NCBI GenBank assembly: GCA_025769875.1
Contig: JAGFNK010001130.1
Coordinates: forward strand, 1 to 14,497
Direction: 5' to 3'
DNA: 14,497 nucleotides
Origin: Russula earlei
Taxonomy: Eukaryota > Basidiomycota > Agaricomycetes > Russulales > Russulaceae
The number at the start of each line of letters is the position of its first letter. The stretch's first letter is position 1. Below are positions 1-7,800 of the stretch, piece by piece. The notes under the pieces were generated by a model. That model worked only from the letters and a program-made list of their open reading frames with translations, was not told where the DNA came from and ran no database searches. Made by a program: the position numbers and the translations under genes.

Positions 1-141
1 AGCCAGGTTCACCATATAGCCTGTAGTGGACTTCCTATTAGTCGGATCAGAAGCCCAGTCAGAGTCGGCATATGCCATCAAGCCGCCATTAGATGGTCCA
101 TCATAGACCAAGGCATAATTGGCGGTTCCCAAGAGGTTATC
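1..141 (-). pseudogene. Copia RNase H domain, partial (element A)
   Basis: On the minus strand the frame beginning just below 141 reads as the first part of a Ty1/copia RNase H domain, including ADSDWASDPTNRKSTTGYM, the conserved block around the first catalytic aspartate. RNase H removes the RNA strand of the RNA-DNA hybrid during reverse transcription. It is out of frame with the RT segment above it: a stop (cga taa) falls at about 139-144 and one base must have been lost or gained there. The domain leaves the window at base 1, so its remaining catalytic residues cannot be judged. Confidence 0.85.
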
Positions 142-969
142 GGCAAATATAGTATGCACAATTTAAATGATCCTCTGAGGGATTGGCAGCATGTTGCGAC
201 AACTTAGTGACAGCAAAGGCTATGTCTGGACGCGTTCCAAGCATTATGTATAGGAGTGATCCTATAACCTGCTGGAATTTTGACCACAAGGCTGGGTCAG
301 CAGCGGAAGTGTTGGGAGAGGGGTGATAGCCCTCTGGTAGCGGAGTAGGAGCAGAGTTTGTGTTAAGCAAGTTGAAACACTGCAGCACTTTCTGTAAATA
401 TTCAGTCTGGTCCAGATTGTATCTGGCCGGACTTGCGTTGAATGTGGCATGCGTAGAAATTCTTGGGCATCGCCCAGATCTCGACATTCCCAGAGCTTCA
501 TAAAGCGCTCCTTTGTTTTATTGATTTGTTTTTTGTCTGCTCCAAAGAAGAGCACATCATCAACATAGATGATGGCTATGATGCTCTTGTCTGTACTAAC
601 AAAGAGCCCAGAGTCAGACATAAGGTGAATAAGGCCGAGCGAGGCCATGGACTTGTCAAGGGCTTTCCACCAAGCAAGTGCTGCTTGCTTGAGTCCATAT
701 ATTGTGCGTTTAAGGTGCATGACTTTACGCTCTTGGCCTTTTATTTTGAAGCCCTCAGGCTGCTCCATATAGAGCTCTTCATCGAGCTCACCATAGAGAA
801 AGGCAGTCTTGACGTCTAGTCCGCTAATGTGCCAGTTTTTGAGCGCTGCGAGTGCAATCATCAGGCAGACTGTCTCAAACCGTACCACGGGTGAGAATAT
901 TTCATCATAGTCAATGCCTTCTACTTGGGAGAAGCCTTTGGCGACTAGTCTGGCTTTTTTTACGACCAT
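137..969 (-). pseudogene. Copia reverse transcriptase (element A)
   Basis: The minus-strand frame from 969 down to about 440 reads as RT fingers and palm: [22 protein letters not shown], then LDVKTAFLYGELDEELYMEQPEGF, IYGLKQA, and the catalytic IYVDDVLFFG (YVDD codons 556-567). At about 440-470 the frame shifts and continues in the 137-487 frame with the thumb/connection (LDQTEYLQKVL, then IGSLLYIMLGTRPDIAFAV). RT copies the element RNA into cDNA inside virus-like particles. At the upstream side the frame joins the linker through a 7-T run (955-961; 7 A on the coding strand), where one base too many explains the shift. No RT motif is missing, so the damage is small indels and not domain loss. 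Confidence 0.93.
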
Positions 970-1777
970 CAGACTTAAGGTCGAATACCCATCTGTTTTT
1001 AATTATTTTGCGATCCTTGGGAGGATCGACTAGTTTGAAGACTTTGTGTCTGCGGAGGGATTCCAACTCCTCGCGACAAGCATCTTTCCACTCCTTTTGG
1101 AGTTCACTTGGCATTCGCAGAATGTCCCTAAAGGTCCATTCGCGAATCTTCGCAGTATCAGGTGCATCTGAACTTAGTGGAACTGCTTGGGCGAGCAGAT
1201 AGTTCAGAAATTTGACTCCCCCTTCCCTTGCTAGACGTAGAATGTCTTCTACCTCATCCTCAGAGGCTTGCGGCGGTTGATCGTCAGGGATGACAGGAGG
1301 GTAAGGGCCTGGTGCGGCCGATCCTGATGTACTACCCTCACCGGAGCTACTGGGTTGGTTTTCTGTCATTGTTCTCCATGTGCGTGTGCGCCGAACATCT
1401 TTTTCCACTTCTGTGGGGTGTCTGCGTTCACCATAGACGTTGCCAGGATGGGTAGGTACTTTCCTCAACCGCTGAGACCTTCGAAGAGGTACAGGCTCTT
1501 CAACAGGAGGAGGGGACGGTGTAGGAGGGATGGGCGTTTGCTCACGTTCCTCTTCTTCTGGCGCCTGTATAGGCTGCTCATCGTCCTCACTTTTAATTGT
1601 AGGGAATGGGTCGTCAACACCAGGAATGGTGTCTTCGACAGGTTGTTGCGGTAGTTCCTCACATGGTTCATTAATCCGTGTGGTATCTTTAGTGCACGCT
1701 TTGTTGCATTTGGGGTACAGGGTCTCATCGTACAGGGCGGTAGCATTTGTGTAAAGCGTGTTATTTGGGAGCCTCAT
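911..1777 (-). pseudogene. Copia integrase-RT linker and RT N-terminus (element A)
   Basis: An open minus-strand frame of 288 codons. Its first residues (MRLPNNTLYTNATALYDE) are not a true start: they continue the integrase C-terminal region on the other side of element B, and the apparent Met is the interrupted codon at the insertion site. The middle is the usual low-complexity, acidic and proline-rich linker (a run of Pro, Glu and Ser at roughly residues 40-100) with a basic RRSQRLRK patch that could act as a nuclear localisation signal (inference). The end, with KEWKDACREELESL, VFKLVDPP and NRWVFDLKSDGR, is the start of the RT domain. It runs out of frame at the A7 run just before RT proper. 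Confidence 0.9.
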
Positions 1778-1778
1778 G
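1774..1778. repeat. 5-bp target-site duplication of element B, left copy
   Basis: TCATG lies immediately before the first base of the 5' LTR of B and is repeated exactly at 7076-7080 after the 3' LTR. Five base pairs is the usual duplication for copia integrases. It proves a single integration event into A with no later rearrangement of B. Confidence 0.97.
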
Positions 1779-2259
1779 TGTTGAGATCTGCACTGCCCAG
1801 AGTCTCAGGTGTGTTGTGATGTGATCACAACTCGGATGCGCTGATGCATCGGATCACCCGGACCGGGCATCACCGGCTCAGCTCATACGCTGCAGCACAC
1901 GTTAGTTACATTGATAGAGTGATTTAGGACAATCGGTAGCTACTTACAACTGATCCTCGGACTTACTTAGTGATCCGTGATGGTAGTTAACTGTACTGCA
2001 TCTAGTGGCGGTCTCAGGTACTTAAGAACACCACAAAGTACGTAGATCACTTCAGTTTTGTGTCAACCAAACTGAAGTGAGTATTTACACTATGACATCT
2101 TATCTCACAGTACTAACGACACGTTGTAGCTATTGTCTGATAGGTACATTATTTATATAAGTTTTGTGTCAACCAAACTGAACTATTGTCTGATAGATCT
2201 GCCTGCGATCTTATCATCTGCTGCTATCTAATCACACATACTGCGTCTGTTTTTCAACA
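1779..2259 (+). repeat. 5' LTR of element B (481 bp)
   Basis: Begins TGTTGA and ends TCAACA, a 6-bp inverted terminal repeat with the universal TG...CA. It matches 6596-7075 except for five substitutions and one T of a T-run. A TATA-like stretch (TTTATATAA) sits near 2152-2160. It contains the palindrome TTGTGAT-gtg-ATCACAA (1814-1830), two copies of a hairpin module (2047-2196) and eight GATC sites. Three of the five substitutions are TG or CA here where the 3' LTR has CG, consistent with methyl-CpG deamination in this copy. Confidence 0.97.
2047..2196 (+). repeat. Duplicated hairpin module inside the LTR
   Basis: A perfect 12-bp inverted repeat (2047-2058 and 2069-2080, TCACTTCAGTTT / AAACTGAAGTGA) encloses a 10-nt loop TGTGTCAACC. 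The core of it (23 identical bases, 2054-2076) recurs at 2160-2182. Each copy is followed by the 14-mer CTATTGTCTGATAG (2130-2143 and 2183-2196). In the 3' LTR the second hairpin keeps 7-bp arms (6975-6981 / 6992-6998); here one A for C substitution shortens it. The module may act in RNA folding, transcription-factor binding or 3'-end formation; the sequence does not say which. Confidence 0.85.
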
Positions 2260-2271
2260 GGTTATGGGCCC
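2260..2271 (+). promoter_or_regulatory. Primer-binding site, half-tRNA-iMet type
   Basis: GGTTATGGGCCC starts at the first base after the 5' LTR. Its complement GGGCCCATAACC is the anticodon stem-loop stretch of eukaryotic initiator tRNA-Met, not its 3' acceptor end. Drosophila copia is known to prime from such an internally cleaved half tRNA, and the match in site and position is the same. I infer the same primer here. Confidence 0.85.
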
Positions 2272-2284
2272 TGCCTGTATCTAA
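2264..2284 (+). other. Six-codon upstream ORF overlapping the primer-binding site
   Basis: The primer-binding site complements the CAU anticodon and so contains ATG. Here that ATG (2264) opens a frame of six codons (MGPACI) ending at TAA 2282-2284. It is the only ATG I find between the LTR end and the gag ATG at 2502. If the leader is scanned from the cap, this uORF would be met first and could lower gag translation. That effect is inference. Confidence 0.5.
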
Positions 2285-2501
2285 AATCCACAGAGATCAC
2301 CACACACATTTATTCCTATAACACCTCCCTTCCCCACAAACCTCTGTTATCAGACGACATCTTACTCCCTTGGCCCCTGGAACCAAAGGATTGACGCGCG
2401 CGCAGTTACATCACGCTGTCAAAGATACTGATTTGATCTCTAATTGATCCGGCTACAATTGCTCCGCTGGTCCGGATTGGCAATTCACCTCATTACATCA
2501 T
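2285..2501 (+). other. Untranslated leader of element B
   Basis: About 220 bp between the primer site and gag with no other ATG. It holds an alternating CG run (2395-2403) and a C-rich stretch near 2330-2380. This is where a packaging or dimerisation signal would be expected, but no such signal can be identified by eye. Confidence 0.6.
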
Positions 2502-3944
2502 ATGGCACCCACATTCACTATCCCCTCGGGAACGCCCCTGGAGATCTTAGATTCATCAAATTGGACTACTTGGTCATTTCGCTTCGAGGCCATTACCCGA
2601 ATGAATGGTTTCCGGCGTCATCTTATCGATACAAAACCCTCTGGAGATAGCAATTGGGACGTTGAAGAAGATATACTGTTAGGCGTCTTCCAGCTCCATC
2701 TCCAGAAAGATATATATGCAGAGATAAGCGATAACACCAAGTTCAACACCTGTAAACTCAAGTGGGAACAACTTAAGACTACTTGCATTGGTGTTGGATC
2801 TATGTCCTTACATAACTCTTGGACCGCCTTCACATGTTTTGATCTAGATGACACCAGCCCAATGTTCCCACAACTACAGAAATTGAATGATACTAGGATC
2901 AATCTTCAGAACAATGACATGCCCGTCACCGATCTCCAATTCAGTCTCACTCTAATTCAGTCACTTCCCAGCTCTTACTCTGGTCTTACGCAAGCTATCC
3001 TCGGCTCTAATCTTCCAAACAAGCTTTCCCCGAAAGCCATTCAGGAACACATTCTCAATGAAGAGAGTCGTCGGGCCGGCTCCTCCGCTTCCCTTAACAA
3101 AATTGCTCCGGTCAAGAAACAGAGCGATAAAAACAAAATAAAATGTTATTATTGCAACAAAGCTGGTCACAAGAGTCCTGAGTGCCGGAAGAAGAAAAAG
3201 GATGAGGAGGAGAAGGCGCAGAAAAAGAGGGAGTCTGGCGCGGACACTAACAGAAATGTCAACGCACACATAGTAGAGACTACTGCTACAATTACGGAGA
3301 TCTCGGATGATGAAAATGACATTCGCATTTCCCTTTACTCGGCGACTAGATCGCACTGGATGATTGACTCAGGAGCCACCCATCACATCAGTCCGTTCCA
3401 GACTGACTTCATCACTTACGCTCCGGCCACCGGATCAGTTAACCTCGGTGGTCATGCTATCATCAAGCAGATTGGGACCGGATCTGTATCCGTCCTACCG
3501 TCTGGAGGCATTGGGAAGTTTCCATTAACCCTCACCGATGTCATGCATGTTCCGGAAGCCGACGCGTGCTACTTCTCAGTCAGCGCGTTGCTCCGAAGGG
3601 GGGGACATATCACTTTTACCCAAAATGCGTGCCAAATCTACTACAAAGATCGGACAGTCGCACAAGGATACCTGGAGAATAACCTATTCTATATTGATTT
3701 TTCATCTCCGGCCCTACACGCGCAGGCGGGGGTGCTACCGCTTAACATCTGGCATCAGCGCATGGGACATATGTCCTCACGCGCGCTAATCAAATACGCT
3801 CATTCCGTCAAGGGAATCTCGCTTAGTTCAGCGGATCGCGATCAGTCACCTTGCCCCGGGTGTGAACTCGGCAAACAGACGCGACTTCCTTTCCTGGCTT
3901 CGCCTAAGCTAATCGGATCGGCATCTACAGATCGTGCATACTGA
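2502..3944 (+). pseudogene. Copia gag, protease and pre-integrase (element B)
   Basis: A 480-codon open frame from the first non-uORF ATG (CATCATATGG, with G at +4). Residues 1 to about 205 are a copia-type gag (NWTTWSFRFEAI, later HILNEESRR). A CCHC zinc knuckle CYYCNKAGHKSPEC lies at about 215-228 and is followed by a Lys/Glu-rich tail. The aspartic protease active site MIDSGATHH has its Asp at about residue 289. A GAG-pre-integrase zinc finger follows (WHQRMGHMSS near 418, CPGCELGKQ near 451). Gag forms the particle, the knuckle binds RNA, and protease cuts the polyprotein. The frame ends at TGA 3942-3944 through a 1-base shift; integrase continues in the next frame. The piece itself is intact and could be translated. 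Confidence 0.93.
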
Positions 3945-4449
3945 CTTAGCCAGTCCGATGCAGACTCGGTCGATCCGAGGTGCAACTTATTGGGCAACAT
4001 TTATCGACGACTACTCCCGTTATGGGGTAGTGTACTTCCTCAAAAGTAAAGATCAGTGTGCTGATGCGTTCAAAAAATATCTCGTGTGGTCAGAAAACCA
4101 GACCAATGATAAGATCAAAGCACTACACTCGGATCGCGGAGGGGAGTACTTGTCCGGTACCCTCAGATCGGTCTTAGATCAAAAGGGAATTGAGCATAGA
4201 TTGACAATGCCAGGGTCACCACAGCAGAATGGCGTAGCGGAGAGATGGAACCGGACCCTCGAAGACAAGATGTGCGCTATGCTACACGGCGCCGGTCTTA
4301 CTCTGGGTTTCTGGGAGCTTGCTACTGACGCAGCAGTCCATATCTACAATCGCACTCCTACACGCGTTCTCCGGTGGAACACACCTCACTCAGTCTGGAC
4401 GGACTGGACAAGTTCCGGACGTTTCCTATTTCCGCGTCTTTGGATGTAA
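3934..4449 (+). pseudogene. Copia integrase catalytic core (element B)
   Basis: Integrase core (rve fold) with all three acidic residues: Asp in HTDLASPM (codon 3943-3945), Asp in HSDRGGEY (4132-4134), and Glu in QQNGVAERWN (4240-4242). The last two are 35 residues apart, the DD35E signature. IDDYSRYGVVYFLKSK lies between the first two. The enzyme inserts the cDNA and leaves 5-bp duplications, as seen around this copy. The frame is shifted by one from gag-protease at about 3925-3934, and real homology ends near 4400, where another 1-base shift moves to the next frame; the tail to the stop at 4449 is out-of-frame noise. The listed first codon is GTG and is not a true start. Confidence 0.93.
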
Positions 4450-4978
4450 GGCGTATGTACACACGCCTGCTAACAAACGAAAGAAGCTCGATCCGAGATC
4501 GGTCGAGATGATTTTTGTTGGGTACAAGTCTGGATCTAAGGGTTACCGACTCTGGAATCAATCCACCCGAAAGCTGTTCTTATCGCGCGATGTCACTTTC
4601 GATGAGCGCATACTGCCTGCTAGGGGAGAACTTACTGACATTCCTCCTCCTGCACAACCCTTGGTCTTCACGGGACCGGTTTCTTTCACTGCCCCACTTC
4701 CGCACGAACCGGATGGCTGCGGACTTAGTCCTGCACCTCCGGAAACCCCACTAGATCCCACTACACCTAATTCACTTTACCTTACCCCTCCCACTCAGCC
4801 CTTTCCACATACTCCGCCACGCCGCGTTCAGCCTGTGCGCCAAGTCCGCTTGCGCCAGCCTCACTCAGCATTGCCGGGACCATCCTTTGGTCCACCGCGT
4901 CCGCCCTCACCTAGGCGTCTTCGCCCTAACCCGCGTTCTAATCCTAGATTTCTCACTTCTAACGCAAATGCGGGGGGG
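4400..4978 (+). pseudogene. Integrase C-terminal region and IN-RT linker (element B)
   Basis: This frame takes over from the catalytic core with GQVPDVSYFRVFGCKAYVH, then DPRSVEMIFVGYKSGSKGYR and LFLSRDVTFDE, the conserved C-terminal block of copia integrases. After about 4620 it becomes a long Pro/Ser/Thr-rich linker with few conserved residues (PPAQPL, PPTQPFPHTPPRR, PPRPPSPRR), typical of the region between integrase and RT. The frame is lost at a run of seven G (4972-4978): the GAYSHTALL that follows is in another frame. The linker is strongly C-rich on the coding strand compared with the RT region. Confidence 0.88.
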
Positions 4979-5915
4979 CGCCTATTCGCATACGGCACTA
5001 TTAGTGACGGCAGAGGCGATCACTCCGGCTATGTTTCGGGAAGCGATGTCCTCGGACTCCGCCGATCAATGGAGAACCGCGTGTCAATATGAAATTGATG
5101 CACTCGCTAAGAATGGTACCTGGGAGCTTGTAGATCTGCCGCCGGGCCGCAAGGCCGTGCGATCTCGATGGGTGTTTGCACGCAAATCTGATGGTAGATT
5201 TGCGCGCGTTTAGTTGCAAAGGGGTTCACCCAAGTGGAGGGGATTGATTATGATGAAACTTTCTCACCAGTTGCCAGATTTGAGTCTTTGAGACTGCTCC
5301 TAGCGTTGGCCGCGCTAGAGGATTGGGAGATCCATCAAATGGACGTCAAGTCGGCGTTCCTTAATGGCACACTGGAGGAAGAGATCTACATGGAGCAACC
5401 ACAAGGTTTCATCACTCCGGAACAAAAAGACAAAGTCTGTCGGTTAAAGAAGGCTCTCTACTGGCCTCAAACAAGCCTCGCGCGCATGGAACTTACAGTT
5501 TCATGGAGTTCTCACTGGGCTCGGCTTCACGTGCACGCACTCAGATGCTGGGGTTTATCATCGCCAAGACGCGGGGGGAACCATAATCATTATCCTCTAT
5601 GTCGATGATGTCACCATCTTAGGCGATTCACTCCCACTGATTGCAGACATTAAGAATTCATTGTCCACTGCGCTATGAAATGACTGATCTAGGTGAGATC
5701 GACTCCTATCTTGGGATTCGTGTCACGCTGTGATCGCTCGGCTAAGCGACTAGACATTGATCAATCTAGGTACATCTCGGAGATCGTCAATCGCTTCAGG
5801 GATGGCGGATTCCAATCCGGTCCGCACTCCGCTGCCCTCTGGGGCAGATGTCCACTTGGTCAAGCACTCCGGGGAGGCAACGCCTGATGAAATAAAGCAT
5901 TTTCAACAGCATCAT
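4979..5915 (+). pseudogene. Copia reverse transcriptase, multiply frameshifted (element B)
   Basis: The RT domain is present in pieces. First: EAMSSDSADQWRTACQYEI and WELVDLPPGRKAVRSRWVF (to about 5205). After a shift in the alternating CG stretch near 5205: [45 protein letters not shown] and RLKKALY (to 5462). After an extra base at about 5462: [10 protein letters not shown] through the catalytic LYVDDVTIL (YVDD codons 5598-5609). Further shifts near 5665, 5725, 5805 and 5915 break up the thumb (YEMTDLGEIDSYLGI, LDIDQSRYISEIVNRF, NPVRTPLPSG). All catalytic motifs survive and breaks are single bases, so the unbroken parent was probably active recently. Confidence 0.92.
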
Positions 5916-6556
5916 TGGCAGCCTTCTCTATGTGCAGATCGGGACACGACCAGATATATCATTTGCAGTCTCTTGACTTGCCCAATACTCATCCAATCCC
6001 TCATCGCATCATCTATGCCTTGCCAAATATGTACTATCTTATCTTAACAGCACTTCAGATCTAAAGCTGTGTTATGATGGCGCACGCGATACCGGATTAC
6101 ATGGGTACTCCTGACTCTAGCCTCGGAGACAATGCAGATGACTACTGTTCCACCTCGGGCTATGTCTTCCTACTTTCCAGCGCTGCGATCTCCTGGACCT
6201 CACGCAAACAGAAGACTGTTGCCCAAAGTACCACTCAAGCTGAATATATGGCCTTAGCCGACGCAGCTAATCAAGCCGCGTGGTATCAGAGCTTCTTCTC
6301 CGAGATTGGCTATCAGATCTCCGATCCGATTCCGCTTCATGGTGATAACAAAGGCGCCGTTGACCTCGCGCTCAACCCAGTCACCGGAAGACGGTCGAAG
6401 CATATCCCTATCAAGCATCACGCCATCCGCCAATACATTGAGGACGGACTGATCATACTTATCCGTACTCCCACAGGAGAGATGCTTGCAGATGGTCTCA
6501 CCAAGCCGCATACTCACGCGCTGCTCCGGACCTTCAGTCGATGGGTTGGGTCTTAA
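5916..6556 (+). pseudogene. Copia RNase H (element B)
   Basis: After the broken thumb/connection (pieces resembling IGSLLYVQIGTRPDI in frames that change around 5915-6050), the RNase H domain runs to the end of pol. YLNSTSDLKLCYDGARDTGLHGYS is followed, after one extra base near 6110, by SSLGDNADDYCSTSGYVF, SWTSRKQKTVAQSTTQAEYMAL (catalytic Glu) and PLHGDNKGAVDLA (catalytic Asp), then HIPIKHHAIRQYI and MLADGLTKPH, the usual copia C-terminus. The stop is TAA at 6554-6556. It degrades template RNA after minus-strand synthesis and generates the polypurine primer. The long open stretch 6110-6556 is intact. Confidence 0.92.
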
Positions 6557-6588
6557 TTGATCTAATCTACCGACTGCCTTAATCACAT

Positions 6589-6595
6589 GGGGGGA
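6589..6595 (+). promoter_or_regulatory. Polypurine tract (element B)
   Basis: GGGGGGA directly abuts the first base of the 3' LTR (6596). This is the position and composition of the RNase H-resistant primer for plus-strand DNA synthesis. Only about 30 bp separate it from the pol stop. Confidence 0.88.
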
Positions 6596-7075
6596 TGTTG
6601 AGATCTGCACTGCCCAGAGTCTCAGGTGTGTTGTGATGTGATCACAACTCGGATGCGCTGACGCGTCGGATCACCCGGACCGGGCATCACCGGCTCAGCT
6701 CATACGCTGCAGCACACGTTAGTTACATTGATAGAGTGATTTAGGACAATCGGTAGCTACTTACAACTGATCCTCGGACTTACTTAGTGATCCGTGATGG
6801 TAGTTAACTGTACTGCATCTAGTGGCGGTCTCAGGTACTTAAGAACGCCACAAAGTACGTAGATCACTTCAGTTTTGTGTCAACCAAACTGAAGTGAGTA
6901 TTTACACTATGACATCTTATCTCACAGTACTAACGACACGTTGTAGCTATTGTCTGATAGGTACATTATTTATATCAGTTTTGTGTCAACCAAACTGAAC
7001 TATTGTCTGATAGATCTGCCTGCGATCTTATCATCTGCTGCTATCTAATCACACATACTGCGTCTATTTTCAACA
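6596..7075 (+). repeat. 3' LTR of element B (480 bp)
   Basis: Begins TGTTGA and ends TCAACA, and is nearly identical to 1779-2259. Differences: GACGCGTC here for GATGCATC, G for A in AAGAACGCC, C for A before the second hairpin copy, A for G near the end, and one T fewer in the last T-run. Both hairpin copies are better preserved here (first arms 6864-6875 / 6886-6897, second arms 6975-6981 / 6992-6998). Confidence 0.97.
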
Positions 7076-7080
7076 TCATG
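7076..7080. repeat. 5-bp target-site duplication of element B, right copy
   Basis: TCATG, identical to 1774-1778. It is followed directly by the resumed minus-strand integrase frame of element A. Confidence 0.97.
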
Positions 7081-7800
7081 AAGAGTGAGGCTTTGATCCC
7101 CTCAGTGTGACCAAGGTAGATCATTAGCTCGCTTTTAGGCGAAAGCTTATTGACTCGACGCTTTTCCTGGTATGTGCACATATGCACTGCAACCAAATAC
7201 TCTGAGATGTGAGATATCAGGGGACCTCATTCTTTAGGACTTCGTAGGGTGTATGCCATTGAAGGCATCTGGCAGGTGTCCTATTGTAACAATATGTCCC
7301 ATGATTCACTGCAAATTCCCACCAGGAGGGAGGTAGACAAGCTTCAAGGCGCATTGCCTGAGCTTTGTCCCATTACAGTGCACATAAAGCGCTCTGCGCG
7401 TCCATTCTGTTGTGGAGTGTAAGGGGCACTTTGCAGGATTTTGATTCCTTCGTCCTTTAGGACGTTTGTCAAAGGCCTCGGATTTGTACTCTCCACCAGC
7501 ATCAGACATCCACTCTTTGATTCCTGCTTTATATTGGTTCTTGACCATAGCAAGGAATTGCTTGACGGCCATTATGGTTGACTTTTTATTTTTTAAGATT
7601 GTGATCCATGCATAGGAGGAATAATCGTCAATAAAGCTGACAAAATATTCGTACTTATGATACGACTTCACAGGGAAACTCTTAAGGTCTGAGTGAATAC
7701 ACTCGAACAGTGCGGAAGCATGAGTTTCAGAAGGGGGGTGCGCAGATGCAGGCATTTTGCCTTGCACGCAGCCAGGACATACCAGCTGTTCCTGAGGGAT
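7076..7800 (-). pseudogene. Copia integrase (element A)
   Basis: Minus-strand frame from about 7800: VQGKMPASAH, then the core with the first Asp in ECIHSDLKSFPV, FVSFIDDYSSYAWI, and the second Asp in KEWMSDAGGEYKS. A 1-base shift near 7470 moves to the frame carrying YTPQQNGRAERFM with the catalytic Glu, then a third frame with SWWEFAVNHGTYCYNRTPA. After another shift near 7230 comes ISHLRVFGCSAYVHIPGKA, and near 7160 KLSPKSELMIYLGHTEGIKA, ending at the B insertion. All three DDE acids are present. B hit the region just after the conserved C-terminal integrase block, about 30 residues after that block's GCSAYVH. Confidence 0.92.

Larger units (their letters stand above)
1..1778 (-). mobile_element. 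Copia element A, 3' half (outer element, minus strand)
   Basis: Read on the minus strand, this stretch carries, in order, the integrase-RT linker (from 1777 downward), reverse transcriptase (YVDD at 556-567) and the start of RNase H (1-141). This is Ty1/copia order. The element is cut at 1778 by insertion of element B, and its reading frame resumes at 7080 on the far side of B: the residues just before 7076 and just after 1777 form one continuous copia integrase/linker region. The 3' LTR of A must lie left of the window. Several single-base frameshifts make it non-coding as it stands. Confidence 0.93.
1779..7075 (+). mobile_element. Copia element B, complete, nested in element A
   Basis: A 5,297-bp Ty1/copia retrotransposon with all structural parts: 5' LTR 1779-2259, primer-binding site 2260-2271, gag-pol 2502-6556, polypurine tract 6589-6595, 3' LTR 6596-7075, and TCATG duplications outside. 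Domains follow copia order: gag, CCHC knuckle, protease, pre-integrase, integrase, RT, RNase H. The two LTRs differ by five substitutions and one 1-bp indel (about 1%), so insertion is recent. Pol is nevertheless broken by roughly ten single-base frameshifts, so the copy as written cannot make a full polyprotein. It could be mobilised in trans if the LTR, primer site and packaging signals work (inference). Confidence 0.97.

Noticed and set aside
955..961. A7 run in element A as a programmed slippage site
   Set aside because: It lies within the RT domain, where frameshifting has no known role; a homopolymer indel is simpler.
463..1202. Plus-strand open frames opposite A's RT and linker
   Set aside because: They are antisense shadows of the RT and linker frames, which carry clear conserved motifs on the minus strand.
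2961..3356. Minus-strand open frame opposite B gag-protease
   Set aside because: Hydrophobic antisense shadow of a well-supported copia frame, with no recognisable motif.
3925..3944. Programmed frameshift between pre-integrase and integrase of B
   Set aside because: No known slippery heptamer or pseudoknot is evident, the site is inside the pol polyprotein rather than between gag and pol, and similar 1-base breaks occur all along all three elements.
1779..7075. CRISPR-like or satellite repeat array from the repeated LTR motifs
   Set aside because: Only two copies per LTR, with unequal spacers, at the ends of a normal retrotransposon.
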